11,381 nucleotides of DNA, taken from positions 1 to 11,381 of the forward strand of contig JAUIGA010000065.1 of NCBI GenBank assembly GCA_030430125.1, in the 5' to 3' direction. Positions 1-7,312 of the stretch are shown one piece after another (position 1 is the first letter of the stretch; each line of letters begins with the position of its first letter). Made by a program: the position numbers and the translations under genes. This stretch comes from Chloroflexia bacterium. GTDB lineage: Bacteria > Chloroflexota > Chloroflexia > Thermomicrobiales > UBA6265. A model generated the notes under the pieces. The model saw only the letters and a program-made list of their open reading frames with translations. It did no database searches and had not been told where the DNA came from.

Positions 1-2
1 AC

Positions 3-941
3 GGCAACGAGGCCAGTCCCAGCCACGACGGCGGACTCGGGTTCTTCCCGCTCTACCCGCTGCTGATGGAGGGACTGGCCTGGCTCTTTCCCGGTCCCGT
101 CACGGAGGGGCAACTCGCCCTCGCCGGGATCATCATCAGCAATGTCGCCTTCCTGGTCGCGGCGCCACTCTTCGCCGATGTCGTCGTGCGACGGACGAAC
201 GCGGCCGTTGCCCGCACCGCAACCCTGCTGTTGTGCATCTCGCCGTTCAGCTACTTCTTCAGTGCCGGGTACAGCGAGTCGCTCTTCCTGCTGACGGTGG
301 TGGCCAGCTTCTGGTTCGCCGACCGGGACATGTGGTGGGCGGCTGGGATCGCCTCGGCGCTCGGCACCGCCACCCGGCTGGTGGGGCTGGCGATCCCGCC
401 GGCGCTGCTTCTGCTCGCCTGGCACAAGCGCCGGCCGCTGCGGGACCTGATCACTGTTGCGGTGCTGGCGCCGCTGGGGGTGGTTGTGTGGTTCCTGGTC
501 ACCTGGGTGGTCTATGGCGACCTGCTCGCCTACTTCACCGCGCAGGAGAACTGGGGCGGATGGAACGAGCACGTCTGGTTCTATATCAAGCTGTTCGTCA
601 CCGACCCGGAAACGACCTTCCTGGGCGATCCCCGGCACCTGGTGATCGTGCTGAATGTGGTGCTGTGGGCGTTGTGGCTGACGACGCTGCCGTGGGTGTG
701 GAAGCGACTGGACCCTGGCATCGCGCTGCTGACGACGCTGCTGGTGGTGCTGCAGGGGGTAATGACGTGGGTGTCCCTAGGGCGCTACCTGCTGCCGGCG
801 ATCGGCGCGTTCATCGCCTTCGCCTGGCTGCTGGAGCGCCCAGAATGGCGGGGGCTGCGGCGGGACCTGGTGATCGTCAGTTGCACCATCTCCACCGGGA
901 TCCTCACCTTCCTCTTCAGCCACGGCTTCTGGGCGATTTGA
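3..941 (+). CDS. PIG-V-like membrane mannosyltransferase, 5' end missing
   Basis: The frame is open from the first bases of the window and ends at TGA 939-941, so this is the last 312 residues of a longer protein whose start lies outside. The protein is strongly hydrophobic with many predicted membrane helices. Early on it has a loop reading GLGFFPLYPLL, followed by a segment with SPFSYFFSAGYSESLF and then ATRLVGLAIPP. This order matches the prokaryotic relatives of the PIG-V (GPI mannosyltransferase II) family, which are integral-membrane enzymes using lipid-linked sugars. The catalytic acidic residues usually found in the first loop would lie upstream of the window. By analogy it would transfer a mannose-type sugar to a lipid or protein on the outer face of the membrane; donor and acceptor cannot be told. 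It converges on the next gene. An ATG at 66 is internal and cuts through the conserved loop, so it is not the start. Confidence 0.75.
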   Translation, partial: GNEASPSHDGGLGFFPLYPLLMEGLAWLFPGPVTEGQLALAGIIISNVAFLVAAPLFADVVVRRTNAAVARTATLLLCISPFSYFFSAGYSESLFLLTVVASFWFADRDMWWAAGIASALGTATRLVGLAIPPALLLLAWHKRRPLRDLITVAVLAPLGVVVWFLVTWVVYGDLLAYFTAQENWGGWNEHVWFYIKLFVTDPETTFLGDPRHLVIVLNVVLWALWLTTLPWVWKRLDPGIALLTTLLVVLQGVMTWVSLGRYLLPAIGAFIAFAWLLERPEWRGLRRDLVIVSCTISTGILTFLFSHGFWAI

Positions 942-1043
942 GCACCGCAGGTGTCCAATCCATAGCGATCGACCCTGTATCGGCCATTCGTCGCGGCACC
1001 CGAAGACCAAGGTGCCCCACCTCACCGTCACCCCGAGCTTGCC

Positions 1044-1154
1044 GAGGGATCCCCGCGCGAAGCGCTCGGCCGCGAACGCGGCCGCTTGGAAGAGTGCCTC
1101 AAGAAGCTGCGATCCCATTCATCCAGATGGCTGCGCTTCGCGCGGGGACTCTTC
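1044..1154. repeat. Imperfect long palindrome, possible MITE/REP-like element
   Basis: Arms at 1051-1065 (CCCCGCGCGAAGCGC) and 1133-1147 are perfect 15-base reverse complements. Position 1050 pairs with 1148, and pairing continues outward with one mismatch and wobbles to about 1044/1154. Inside sits a second perfect hairpin, CGGCCGC at 1067-1073 with GCGGCCG at 1078-1084 around a GAAC loop. A palindrome of about 110 bases without an ORF, placed between gene ends, is typical of non-autonomous repeat elements. Only one copy is in the window, so its mobility is inference. Confidence 0.5.
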
Positions 1155-1182
1155 ATCCCCACCCCTGGCCCCTCCCCTCTGA

Positions 1183-1224
1183 CTCCCCTCCATTGGAGGG
1201 GAGAACTCTCCCCGTGTCGGGGAG
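1183..1224. terminator. Two adjacent hairpins, likely bidirectional terminator
   Basis: CTCCCCTCC at 1183-1191 pairs with GGAGGGGAG at 1195-1203. Immediately after, CTCCCCG at 1208-1214 pairs with CGGGGAG at 1218-1224 around a TGT loop. The two GC-rich hairpins lie between convergent genes, 65 bases or more from the stop of the minus-strand gene and about 240 from the plus-strand stop. No clear T-tract follows on either strand, so intrinsic termination is plausible but not certain. They could equally be part of a dispersed CCCTCCCC-type repeat. Confidence 0.4.
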
Positions 1225-1288
1225 GGGAACCGTCGCTCTGATTGACAACATTTCATGTCGTCCTTTCTGGCCTCCACAAGGGCGGTCG

Positions 1289-2200
1289 CTACAGGTTGAC
1301 TTTCGCCCTGGCCACCTCCATCGCCTCGGCATAGCGGGCGACCGCGGCTTCGGTGAACGGGTAGAGATTGGTGATGAGGTGGTCGACGCCGAGCTCACCG
1401 TAGCGCGCCAGCTGCCGGCCCAGTTCCTCCCCATCGCCGGTGAGGTAGGTGTCCGGATCCGACATCCAGTTCGGCAGCTCCCCGAGGTCCGGATAGGCGA
1501 CCGTCACCCCGCCAGTAATCGTCAGCGTCGCCGGATCGCGACCTTCCTCCCGGCAGGCGGCGTGGAGCTTGCCGAGCTCCTCCCGCACACGCTCCTCCGG
1601 ACCAAGCCAGTCGATCGTCCACTGGTCGGCATAGCGGGCGGTGAGCCGCATCATCCTCGGACCGAACGCCGCCACCAGCAGGGGCGGGCCTTCCGGACGC
1701 GGTCCCCGCGGCACGATCTCGCAGCGATCGGCGTGGTGGTATTGGCCGTGGAACGTTACCTCGCCGTCACGCAGCAGCGGTCGCATGACCTGCAGCGCCT
1801 CCTCGAAGCGGGATACGCGATGGCCGAAGGGAAAGCCGAAGGCGTCGAACTCCGGCTCGTGCCACCCCGCGCCGATGCCGAGGATGAGTCGGCCACCCGT
1901 GATCATGTCGAGCGTGGTCGCCATCTTCGCCAGCAAGGCGGGGTTGCGGAACCCGGCGCAGAGGACGGTGGTGCCCAGCTCGACCCGCTCCGTCACCGCC
2001 GCCAACGCCGACAGCACCGTCCAGCACTCGTGGAAGCCAACAGTGGGATGCTCCTCGAAGCGATGGAAGAGGTGGTCATACACCCAGACAGCATCGAAGC
2101 CGGTGGCCTCCGCCTGGAACGCTCGCGCCTGAATCTCGTCCCAGGGGAGTGCGTTCCCCTGCTGGTCCTGGGTCAGTGGGATGACGAGTCCGATCTTCAT
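1289..2200 (-). CDS. LLM-class (luciferase-like, probably F420-dependent) oxidoreductase
   Basis: The 303-residue protein starts MKIGLVIPL and has the luciferase-like monooxygenase TIM-barrel signature throughout. Landmarks are FDAVWVYDHLF (36-45), RVELGTTVL (72-80), NPALLAKMATTLDMITGGRLILGIGAGWHEPEF (86-118), and a helix with RFEEALQVMRPLLRDGEVTFHGQYH (131-155). Length and motif order fit the LLM-class F420-dependent oxidoreductases that transfer hydride between F420 and small organic substrates. Some members use FMN instead, and the sequence does not decide the cofactor or the substrate. The frame stays open upstream to 2641, but that extension lacks family similarity and runs antisense to the next gene. 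The ATG at 2200 places the first beta strand correctly, and an AAGGA lies about 12 bases before it, which is a long spacing. It is transcribed divergently from the PP-loop gene. Confidence 0.85.
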   Translation of the reverse strand: MKIGLVIPLTQDQQGNALPWDEIQARAFQAEATGFDAVWVYDHLFHRFEEHPTVGFHECWTVLSALAAVTERVELGTTVLCAGFRNPALLAKMATTLDMITGGRLILGIGAGWHEPEFDAFGFPFGHRVSRFEEALQVMRPLLRDGEVTFHGQYHHADRCEIVPRGPRPEGPPLLVAAFGPRMMRLTARYADQWTIDWLGPEERVREELGKLHAACREEGRDPATLTITGGVTVAYPDLGELPNWMSDPDTYLTGDGEELGRQLARYGELGVDHLITNLYPFTEAAVARYAEAMEVARAKVNL

Positions 2201-2356
2201 GGGTTGATGATGTCCTTGCTGTCGGTCGAACGATCCTTGAGGACGTCCTTCCGAGCGGAACAGTGCATGACGATTGATGGATGGCCGGTTGGTTTCCCCA
2301 GCCCACATCCACTCCCGAGCATGGCACACGACACCGCAAGCCGGTAGGCTGAAGGC

Positions 2357-3433
2357 ATGACAACCGAGCCGGCATCTCATGCCCACCTTCGAAATGCACT
2401 GCTTGCCGGGATCACCGAGCGGCCAGCCGATGTGCTGCTGCTCTCGGGCGGGGTCGACTCGTCGCTGCTTGCCGCGCTGGCGACCGAGCACCGGGCAGCG
2501 CCACCGGTCGCGGTCACGGTCAGTCTCGACATTGCGCCGATCGACAACTGCCCCGTACACGGACCCGACCTCGCCGTGCCATGCAACGGCGACCACGCCG
2601 CCGCGAAACAGGTCGCCGGCTGGTTGGGGCTGCGGTGGCAACCGATCCGAGTTCCGCCGGATGTCGCGCTCGACGCGTTGCTGGAGCTCTGCCTGGCGCT
2701 GCGGTCATTCGACCTCGGCAACCTCAACAACATCGCGCTCTACGTGAGTTCGCTGCGCGCGACCCGGTTCGGAGCCGAGCGCATCTGGACCGGCGACGAC
2801 GCCGACTCGCTCTTCGGCGGCTACCGCTACCTCGCCGGCCATCGCGACTGGCCCGCCTACCTGGCCACGCGCATCCCGACGATCCGCCCGCCATTCACCG
2901 ATATCGCCCCGATCGCTGGCGCGACGCCAGTTTTCCCGTACCTGCACGCGGCGGTGACCGGCGCGGCCCGCGACATGTCACGCGACAACCTGCTCGTCGA
3001 CGTTCCGACCGTCGTGCGATCGACGCCACCCAGCTTCATGGACCAGTTCGACAACACGATGGTGCGCGCATCATCGCGAACATGGGGGAAAGTTGCACTC
3101 CGCCGGATCGCCGAGCACCTGCTGCCGGAGGAGATCGCCTGGCGACCGAAGACGGACCTCGAGTTCGGTTCCGGCATGTGCGCACTGGAACCGGTGCTGG
3201 CCAGCTCGGTCACGCCGGACGACCGGGACCGGCTCGACCGGTCCGGTATCCGCTTCTACAACGATGCCCACCGGGGGTTGTACCTGCGCTGGATCGCGGC
3301 GGGTGGGTCGATTCTCGCGCCGGGGCCGGGACAATACCCCTGCGCGAGTTGCGGTGGGGGCGTAGCGACCGGTCGCAGGCACTGCCCAACCTGCGGCGCC
3401 TGGCCGGCGGACGAAGCGGCGCACCACCCGTAG
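2357..3433 (+). CDS. Asparagine-synthetase-like PP-loop ATPase with C-terminal zinc ribbon
   Basis: The 358-residue protein carries the ATP-pyrophosphatase P-loop SGGVDSS at residues 30-36. It also has GDDADSLFGGY at 146-156, the counterpart of the GDGADELFGGY motif of asparagine synthetase B. WRPKTDLEFGSG near residue 260-270 resembles the late Arg/Lys-containing substrate loop of that family. The N-terminal glutamine-hydrolysing domain, with its catalytic Cys, is absent: the PP-loop begins only about 29 residues in, whereas AsnB proteins exceed 500 residues. The C-terminus adds two CxxC pairs (C329/C332 and C343/C346), a probable zinc ribbon. In the family this domain adenylates a carboxylate and ligates ammonia or another amine. 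Here free ammonia, a partner amidotransferase, or a different substrate is possible. GAAGG just before the ATG offers only a weak ribosome site. It is not placed next to any recognised biosynthetic partner. Confidence 0.8.
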   Translation: MTTEPASHAHLRNALLAGITERPADVLLLSGGVDSSLLAALATEHRAAPPVAVTVSLDIAPIDNCPVHGPDLAVPCNGDHAAAKQVAGWLGLRWQPIRVPPDVALDALLELCLALRSFDLGNLNNIALYVSSLRATRFGAERIWTGDDADSLFGGYRYLAGHRDWPAYLATRIPTIRPPFTDIAPIAGATPVFPYLHAAVTGAARDMSRDNLLVDVPTVVRSTPPSFMDQFDNTMVRASSRTWGKVALRRIAEHLLPEEIAWRPKTDLEFGSGMCALEPVLASSVTPDDRDRLDRSGIRFYNDAHRGLYLRWIAAGGSILAPGPGQYPCASCGGGVATGRRHCPTCGAWPADEAAHHP

Positions 3434-3552
3434 GGAACGTCCTTGCCGGCGCAACCATCGACGCCCACCGATTGGCGCGCAGCCGGCAATAGCCTGTGCT
3501 GAGCGAAGCGAAGTAGCGTCCCACCTCGCACCATCTCTCTTCCGATGCGGGT

Positions 3553-3609
3553 GGTGCTTGCCCGCGCCAGCGTTGGTCGCGCATCGCGTTGGCAGCGCGG
3601 GCAAGCACC
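3553..3609. terminator. 15-bp stem hairpin between convergent genes
   Basis: GGTGCTTGCCCGCGC at 3553-3567 and its exact reverse complement at 3595-3609 enclose a 27-base loop. The hairpin ends 4 bases before the stop codon of the minus-strand methyltransferase and about 120 bases past the plus-strand stop. A perfect stem of this length in a convergent gap is best read as a bidirectional terminator or an mRNA 3'-end stabiliser. It lacks a flanking T-tract, and the large loop is atypical for an intrinsic terminator. Confidence 0.5.
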
Positions 3610-3613
3610 TCCC

Positions 3614-4429
3614 CTACGAGCAGGCGGGCACGACGCCTGTCACCAGCGTCAGCGTCACGGTGCCGCCGAGCCAGCTGTCGCCAGCGAGACCGGAGGTGGC
3701 CTGCCAGCGCCGGAACCCGGCCACGACCGACGTCCAGGCCGCATCCGGAAGCGCTTCGTAGAGCGGCCGCATCCGGTCGAGCCCGGCGAGCGCGTCGTCC
3801 ACTTTCTGGCCGAACTCCCATGACACTAGCTCGCGCTCGGCGACCTGATTCGTCCGCTCCGCCAGCGCCGCGACGGAGACGTCGTCATCCGGCACCTGCG
3901 GGACTGGCACATGACCGGACTGCTCCGTGGAGTCGCGCCAGGCGACATCCCACCGGTCCAGCTCGGGCGACATCCAGGTGCGCTCCTGAAGCAACATCAC
4001 CCTGCCAGCGGGTCGCACCACGCGCACCAACTCGTCCAGCGCCTGCTCCCACGCCGGGATGAGATACAGCACCTGCGCCAGCAGGCCGGTATCGAAGCGG
4101 TCGTCGTCGAACGGGAGCGCCGTGGCGTCGCCATGAACCACGTCGCAGCGATCCGCGACCTCGGGCAGTCGCCGGAGTCGCGCCGAGAGGGTATCGAGCA
4201 TCGGGACGGAGACGTCGAGCGCGGTGACACGGAGACCCGCCGCAAGCGCGGGAATCGCGATCCGGCCGGTCCCCGCGCCGGGCTCGACCAGGGAGGCCAG
4301 CCCGGCGTCGACGAGCTCGGCGAACGCCCGCTGCAGCGCCGCGATGGCGTCGGGCGGCAGCGCTCGCTGATCATCGAAGACCTCGGCGATACGGTCGAAT
4401 GGCAGGCGGGGAAGTGCCGGAGTATCCAA
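3614..4429 (-). CDS. Class I SAM-dependent methyltransferase (UbiE/Methyltransf_11 type)
   Basis: The 271-residue protein shows the Rossmann-fold methyltransferase order. SAM-binding motif I is LVEPGAGTGR at 47-56. An acidic residue ending strand 2 lies in ALDVS (70-74). Motif III is GDATALPFDDDRFD at 100-113, and a later strand has RVVRPAGRVMLLQE. This matches the small-molecule methyltransferases of the UbiE/Methyltransf_11 group; the acceptor cannot be predicted. The C-terminal third (WRDSTEQ onward) looks like a substrate-binding cap and I do not recognise it. The start is TTG at 4427-4429, preceded by GAGAGGTG with about 10 bases of spacing. The gene is transcribed divergently from the VOC gene, and its 3' end abuts the long hairpin. 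Confidence 0.85.
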   Translation of the reverse strand: MDTPALPRLPFDRIAEVFDDQRALPPDAIAALQRAFAELVDAGLASLVEPGAGTGRIAIPALAAGLRVTALDVSVPMLDTLSARLRRLPEVADRCDVVHGDATALPFDDDRFDTGLLAQVLYLIPAWEQALDELVRVVRPAGRVMLLQERTWMSPELDRWDVAWRDSTEQSGHVPVPQVPDDDVSVAALAERTNQVAERELVSWEFGQKVDDALAGLDRMRPLYEALPDAAWTSVVAGFRRWQATSGLAGDSWLGGTVTLTLVTGVVPACS

Positions 4430-4532
4430 CAGTCGCGCTCACCTCTCGCGCAGGCCAATCCAGTGACCACCAGCATACCGTGACAGCGGGGCGCATCTCG
4501 CGCACAATGCCGGAAGGCTGCAATCCGGTTGA

Positions 4533-5012
4533 ATGAACGGAGTCAACTTGGCAATCACCGACATCGGGCATACCGCCCTCGCCTGCCACGACCTGGAGGC
4601 GTCGATCTCGTTCTACGACCAGCTCGGCATTCACGAATCGTTCCGGCTGCTGCGCGATGACGGCTCCGTGATGTTGGTTTACCTGCATGTTTCCGGCGAC
4701 CGATTCCTGGAGCTCTTTCCCGGCGGCCCCGAGCCAGGCACGAAGCCGGCCGGGAGTTTTCGCCACATCTGCCTGCTGACGGACGATCTCAAGGCGCTGG
4801 TCGACGACCTGAAGGCGAGAGGAATGACGATCGACCGGGAACTCAAGGAGGGGCTGGACCACAACCTGCAGGCGTGGATCACCGACCCCGATGGCAACGC
4901 GATCGAGTTCATGCAGATCACGGACCGATCGCCACAGCACGCCACCGCCACCGGCAGGCCCGTCGAGGAAACCGGCATCCTCAAACCGGCCAGTCAGGCC
5001 GACCGCCACTGA
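4533..5012 (+). CDS. VOC (glyoxalase/dioxygenase superfamily) protein
   Basis: The 159-residue single-domain protein has two beta-alpha-beta-beta-beta modules of the vicinal oxygen chelate fold. Four likely metal ligands sit in the expected places: H13 (GHTALACHDLEASISFYDQLG), E60 (DRFLELFPGG), H78 (FRHICLLTDD) and E125 (DPDGNAIEFMQ). This is the glyoxalase-I-like His/Glu/His/Glu pattern, so a metal-dependent lyase, isomerase or dioxygenase is expected; the substrate is unknown. The last ~30 residues are a non-conserved tail. The true start may be the in-frame TTG at 4548, which has GGAG only 5 bases upstream and still keeps the whole domain. The ATG at 4533 has no nearby ribosome site. The gene is followed after 21 bases by the GH2 glycosidase, so the two are probably co-transcribed. 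Confidence 0.85.
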   Translation: MNGVNLAITDIGHTALACHDLEASISFYDQLGIHESFRLLRDDGSVMLVYLHVSGDRFLELFPGGPEPGTKPAGSFRHICLLTDDLKALVDDLKARGMTIDRELKEGLDHNLQAWITDPDGNAIEFMQITDRSPQHATATGRPVEETGILKPASQADRH

Positions 5013-5033
5013 CACCATCGGAGTCGTCTTTCC

Positions 5034-6809
5034 ATGTACGATCTCGCCGATACGCACCCCACCCCGCAATTCGCCCGCCCGCGCTGGCACGACCTCACCG
5101 GAACGTGGCAGTTCGCCTTCGATCCCGGCGATACCGGCCGCGACCGGCACTGGGAATCGGACCCGGCGGCGTTCGACCGCGCCATCACCGTGCCCTTCCC
5201 GCCCGAGTCCGCCGCCAGCGGTATCGGCGATCCGGGACCACACCGCGTTGTCTGGTATCGCCGGGAGGTGGTTCTCGGAACGGTCGAGCGCGTTCCCGGA
5301 GATCGGCTCATCCTGCGGTTCGGGGCCGTCGACTACCGCGCCGATGTCTGGGTCAACGGCACGCATGTCGCCTTCCATGAGGGTGGGCACACGCCGTTCC
5401 ACGCCGATGTCACCCACGCGGCGGGAGATGCCGACACCGCGGTGATCGTGGTCCGCGCCGAGGACGACGCCAGCGACCTCGCCCAGCCGCGCGGCAAGCA
5501 GGACTGGCAAACGCCGTCGCATGGCATCTGGTACCGTCGCACGACGGGTATCTGGCAGCCGGTCTGGCTCGAGGTTACCGGCCGCTACCGCATCGCGGAT
5601 ATTCACTGGCAACCGGATGCCGCGTCGCTCACGCTCGGCGCGGCGGTGCGTGTGACGCCGGCGCCAGCCACGCCGTTGACGCTGCAGGTCGAGCTTTCCC
5701 TGCACGGCGACGTGCTCGCCGACGACCGGTACCGCGTCGGCGCCGACACGCTCAGCACGACATGGTCCGTCGGGCAACCGGGTCATCCGGAAAACCACCA
5801 GCGGTTGCTGTGGTCGCCGGAGCACCCAAACCTGATCGAAGCGAAGCTGACCTTGCTCGACGGCGAAAGGGTGCTCGACACCGTCCACAGCTACGCCGGC
5901 ATGCGCTCGGTCGGGGCCGATCACACGTCCTTCCTGCTCAACGGGTTCCCCTGCTACCTGCGACTGGTGCTGGCGCAGAACTTCTGGCCGGAATCGCACC
6001 TGGCTGCGCCTTCGGCGGCGGCGATCCGCCGCGAGGTGGAGCTGATCCGGGAGCTCGGCTTCAACGGCGCCCGGATTCACCAAAAGATCGAGGACCCCCG
6101 CTTCCTGAGCTGGTGCGACCGGCTTGGCGTGCTGGTCTGGGGAGAAATGGCGAATGCCTTCGTCTGGGACGATGTCGCGGTGACCCGCGTCACGCGGGAA
6201 TGGACCGACGCCGTCCTGCGGGATCGCAACCACCCGGCGATCGTGGCGTGGGTGCCGGTCAACGAGAGCTGGGGTGTGCCGGCGCTTCCGGCCGACCCAC
6301 GCCAGCGCCACTGGCAGGAGGCGCTCTGGCACCTGACCCACGCGCTGGACGGCACGCGCCCGGTCATCAGCAACGACGGCTGGGAACATACCACCAGCGA
6401 CATCCTCAGCATCCACGACTACACCAGCAGCGGGGAGACCGTCGGCGCGAAATACGGCACGCCGGAAGCGCTGGCCGCAACGCTGCGTGACAACCGGCCG
6501 AACCGCCGCATCCTCCAGCTCGATCCCGGCAGCAATGCGGACCGCCCGGTGATGCTCACCGAATACGGTGGCATCAGCTACGCGCCGCGTACTGGCGAGC
6601 GCTGGTTCGGTTACGGCACGGTAGGCTCCGAAGCGGAGTACATCGCAAAGGTCCGGGAGCTGACCGAGGCGGTGCGATGCTGTCCCGGTATCAGCGGGTA
6701 CTGCTATACGCAACTGACGGACACCGAGCAGGAGACCAATGGGCTCCTGACCGAGGACCGCGTACCAAAGCTGCCAATGGAAACGATGCGAAGCATCTTC
6801 GAAGCGTGA
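5034..6809 (+). CDS. Glycoside hydrolase family 2 protein (beta-galactosidase/beta-glucuronidase-like)
   Basis: The 591-residue protein has the GH2 three-part layout. An N-terminal jelly-roll sugar-binding domain (about 1-190) includes LTGTWQFAFDPGD and VWYRREV. An immunoglobulin-like sandwich (about 190-295) follows, and a TIM barrel fills the rest. The family's catalytic pair is visible: the acid/base is E411 in WVPVNESWG and the nucleophile is E510 in MLTEYGG. The NGFPCYLRLVLAQNFWPES and ARIHQKIEDPRFLSWCDRLG segments match the start of the barrel. Length is near that of beta-glucuronidases. There is no signal peptide, so it should act in the cytoplasm on imported oligosaccharides or glycosides, hydrolysing terminal beta-linked sugars with retention. 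The specificity cannot be assigned. GGAG lies about 10 bases before the ATG. It is the second gene of a unit with the VOC protein and ends 11 bases from a convergent small gene. Confidence 0.92.
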   Translation: MYDLADTHPTPQFARPRWHDLTGTWQFAFDPGDTGRDRHWESDPAAFDRAITVPFPPESAASGIGDPGPHRVVWYRREVVLGTVERVPGDRLILRFGAVDYRADVWVNGTHVAFHEGGHTPFHADVTHAAGDADTAVIVVRAEDDASDLAQPRGKQDWQTPSHGIWYRRTTGIWQPVWLEVTGRYRIADIHWQPDAASLTLGAAVRVTPAPATPLTLQVELSLHGDVLADDRYRVGADTLSTTWSVGQPGHPENHQRLLWSPEHPNLIEAKLTLLDGERVLDTVHSYAGMRSVGADHTSFLLNGFPCYLRLVLAQNFWPESHLAAPSAAAIRREVELIRELGFNGARIHQKIEDPRFLSWCDRLGVLVWGEMANAFVWDDVAVTRVTREWTDAVLRDRNHPAIVAWVPVNESWGVPALPADPRQRHWQEALWHLTHALDGTRPVISNDGWEHTTSDILSIHDYTSSGETVGAKYGTPEALAATLRDNRPNRRILQLDPGSNADRPVMLTEYGGISYAPRTGERWFGYGTVGSEAEYIAKVRELTEAVRCCPGISGYCYTQLTDTEQETNGLLTEDRVPKLPMETMRSIFEA

Positions 6810-6820
6810 TTCGGGAGGGA

Positions 6821-7132
6821 TCAGCGGCGCTGGTAGCGCCAATGCACGCCAATACCGGCCAGCGTCAACCCCGCGGTGGCGAGCAGGACCAGCAGGGTTG
6901 TCACCAACTGGTCCACGGCGAGTGCATCGGCTCCCGGCTCGGACTCGCCGCGCCCGGTGGTGGGCAGCGAGGTGACATCGGCATCATCGGTCTCGACCTG
7001 AACCACGGTTGGCGTAGGGGCCGGCGCCTGCACGTTGGAGTCGCGGGCATCGGCGGGCATGCCAAAACCGGCCAGGACGGCGAATACCGCCACGACCATC
7101 ACAACGATCGTGCTGTGCGTCACGGGCACCAT
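6821..7132 (-). CDS. Small secreted surface protein with LPTTG sorting-type C-terminus
   Basis: The 103-residue protein has a short, hydrophobic N-terminal signal sequence (about 5-25, followed by ADARDS). A Pro/Thr/Ala-rich and acidic linker follows, then LPTTG at 56-60, a hydrophobic helix at about 77-97, and a basic tail ending RYQRR. This is the layout of sortase substrates or of a membrane-anchored stalk. In some high-GC phyla the helix alone may be the anchor, and no sortase is in the window. There is no folded domain between signal and anchor, so it may be a spacer or a remnant of a larger protein. The ATG at 7132 is preceded by GGGGGGA with 7 bases of spacing. An in-frame GTG at 7150 would add six residues and lacks a better site. 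It is unlike its convergent neighbour, the GH2 gene, and shares its architecture with the next minus-strand gene. Confidence 0.65.
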   Translation of the reverse strand: MVPVTHSTIVVMVVAVFAVLAGFGMPADARDSNVQAPAPTPTVVQVETDDADVTSLPTTGRGESEPGADALAVDQLVTTLLVLLATAGLTLAGIGVHWRYQRR

Positions 7133-7272
7133 GATGTGTCCCCCCACCACCTGGCACCGGCGCGCCGCGTCTCGCCCGGTGTTGTCTGTCTACTCCCGTA
7201 TAACGTACCAGACCGTGGCCCGGTTTCGCTTGCAACCGTACGAACACGATACTGAACCCGCGCACATCGGGG

Positions 7273-7312
7273 TGTGCATGCACAACAAACGCGGTTGTCG
7301 CGGTTTCGTCAA
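7273..7312 (-). promoter_or_regulatory. Candidate promoter with a 12-bp palindrome at its start point
   Basis: Read on the minus strand, TTGACG (7312-7307, five of six to the -35 consensus) is followed after 17 bases by TTTGTT (7289-7284), a weak -10. The perfect palindrome TGTGCATGCACA at 7273-7284 directly abuts that -10, where a repressor would block the start. Transcription would run into the small LPTTG gene with a leader of about 140 bases. The weak -10 keeps confidence low. Confidence 0.3.

Larger units (their letters stand above)
942..1288. other. Gene-free gap between convergent genes, rich in inverted repeats
   Basis: This 347-base gap separates the ends of two convergent genes. 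I see no credible coding sequence in it. Its middle and right part consist of nested inverted repeats (listed separately), and pyrimidine-rich tracts cover about 1154-1230. The first 100 bases show nothing recognisable. The composition suggests an interspersed intergenic repeat that may also stop transcription from both sides. Confidence 0.6.

Noticed and set aside
233..2347. 704-codon plus-strand open frame
   Set aside because: It runs out of frame through the mannosyltransferase and antisense through the LLM gene; its translation is low-complexity Ala/Gly/Arg/Pro with no family motif. It is a GC-rich shadow.
2201..2641. N-terminal extension of the LLM protein
   Set aside because: The extension overlaps the PP-loop gene on the other strand and precedes a perfect family start MKIGLVIPL at 2200.
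4371..6842. 823-codon minus-strand open frame opposite the VOC and GH2 genes
   Set aside because: The sense strand encodes two clear protein families with catalytic residues; the antisense frame shows no motif and is a codon-bias shadow.
7195..7210. TTATAC-like -10 box on the minus strand before the small LPTTG gene
   Set aside because: No acceptable -35 lies 16-18 bases upstream of any alignment of the box.
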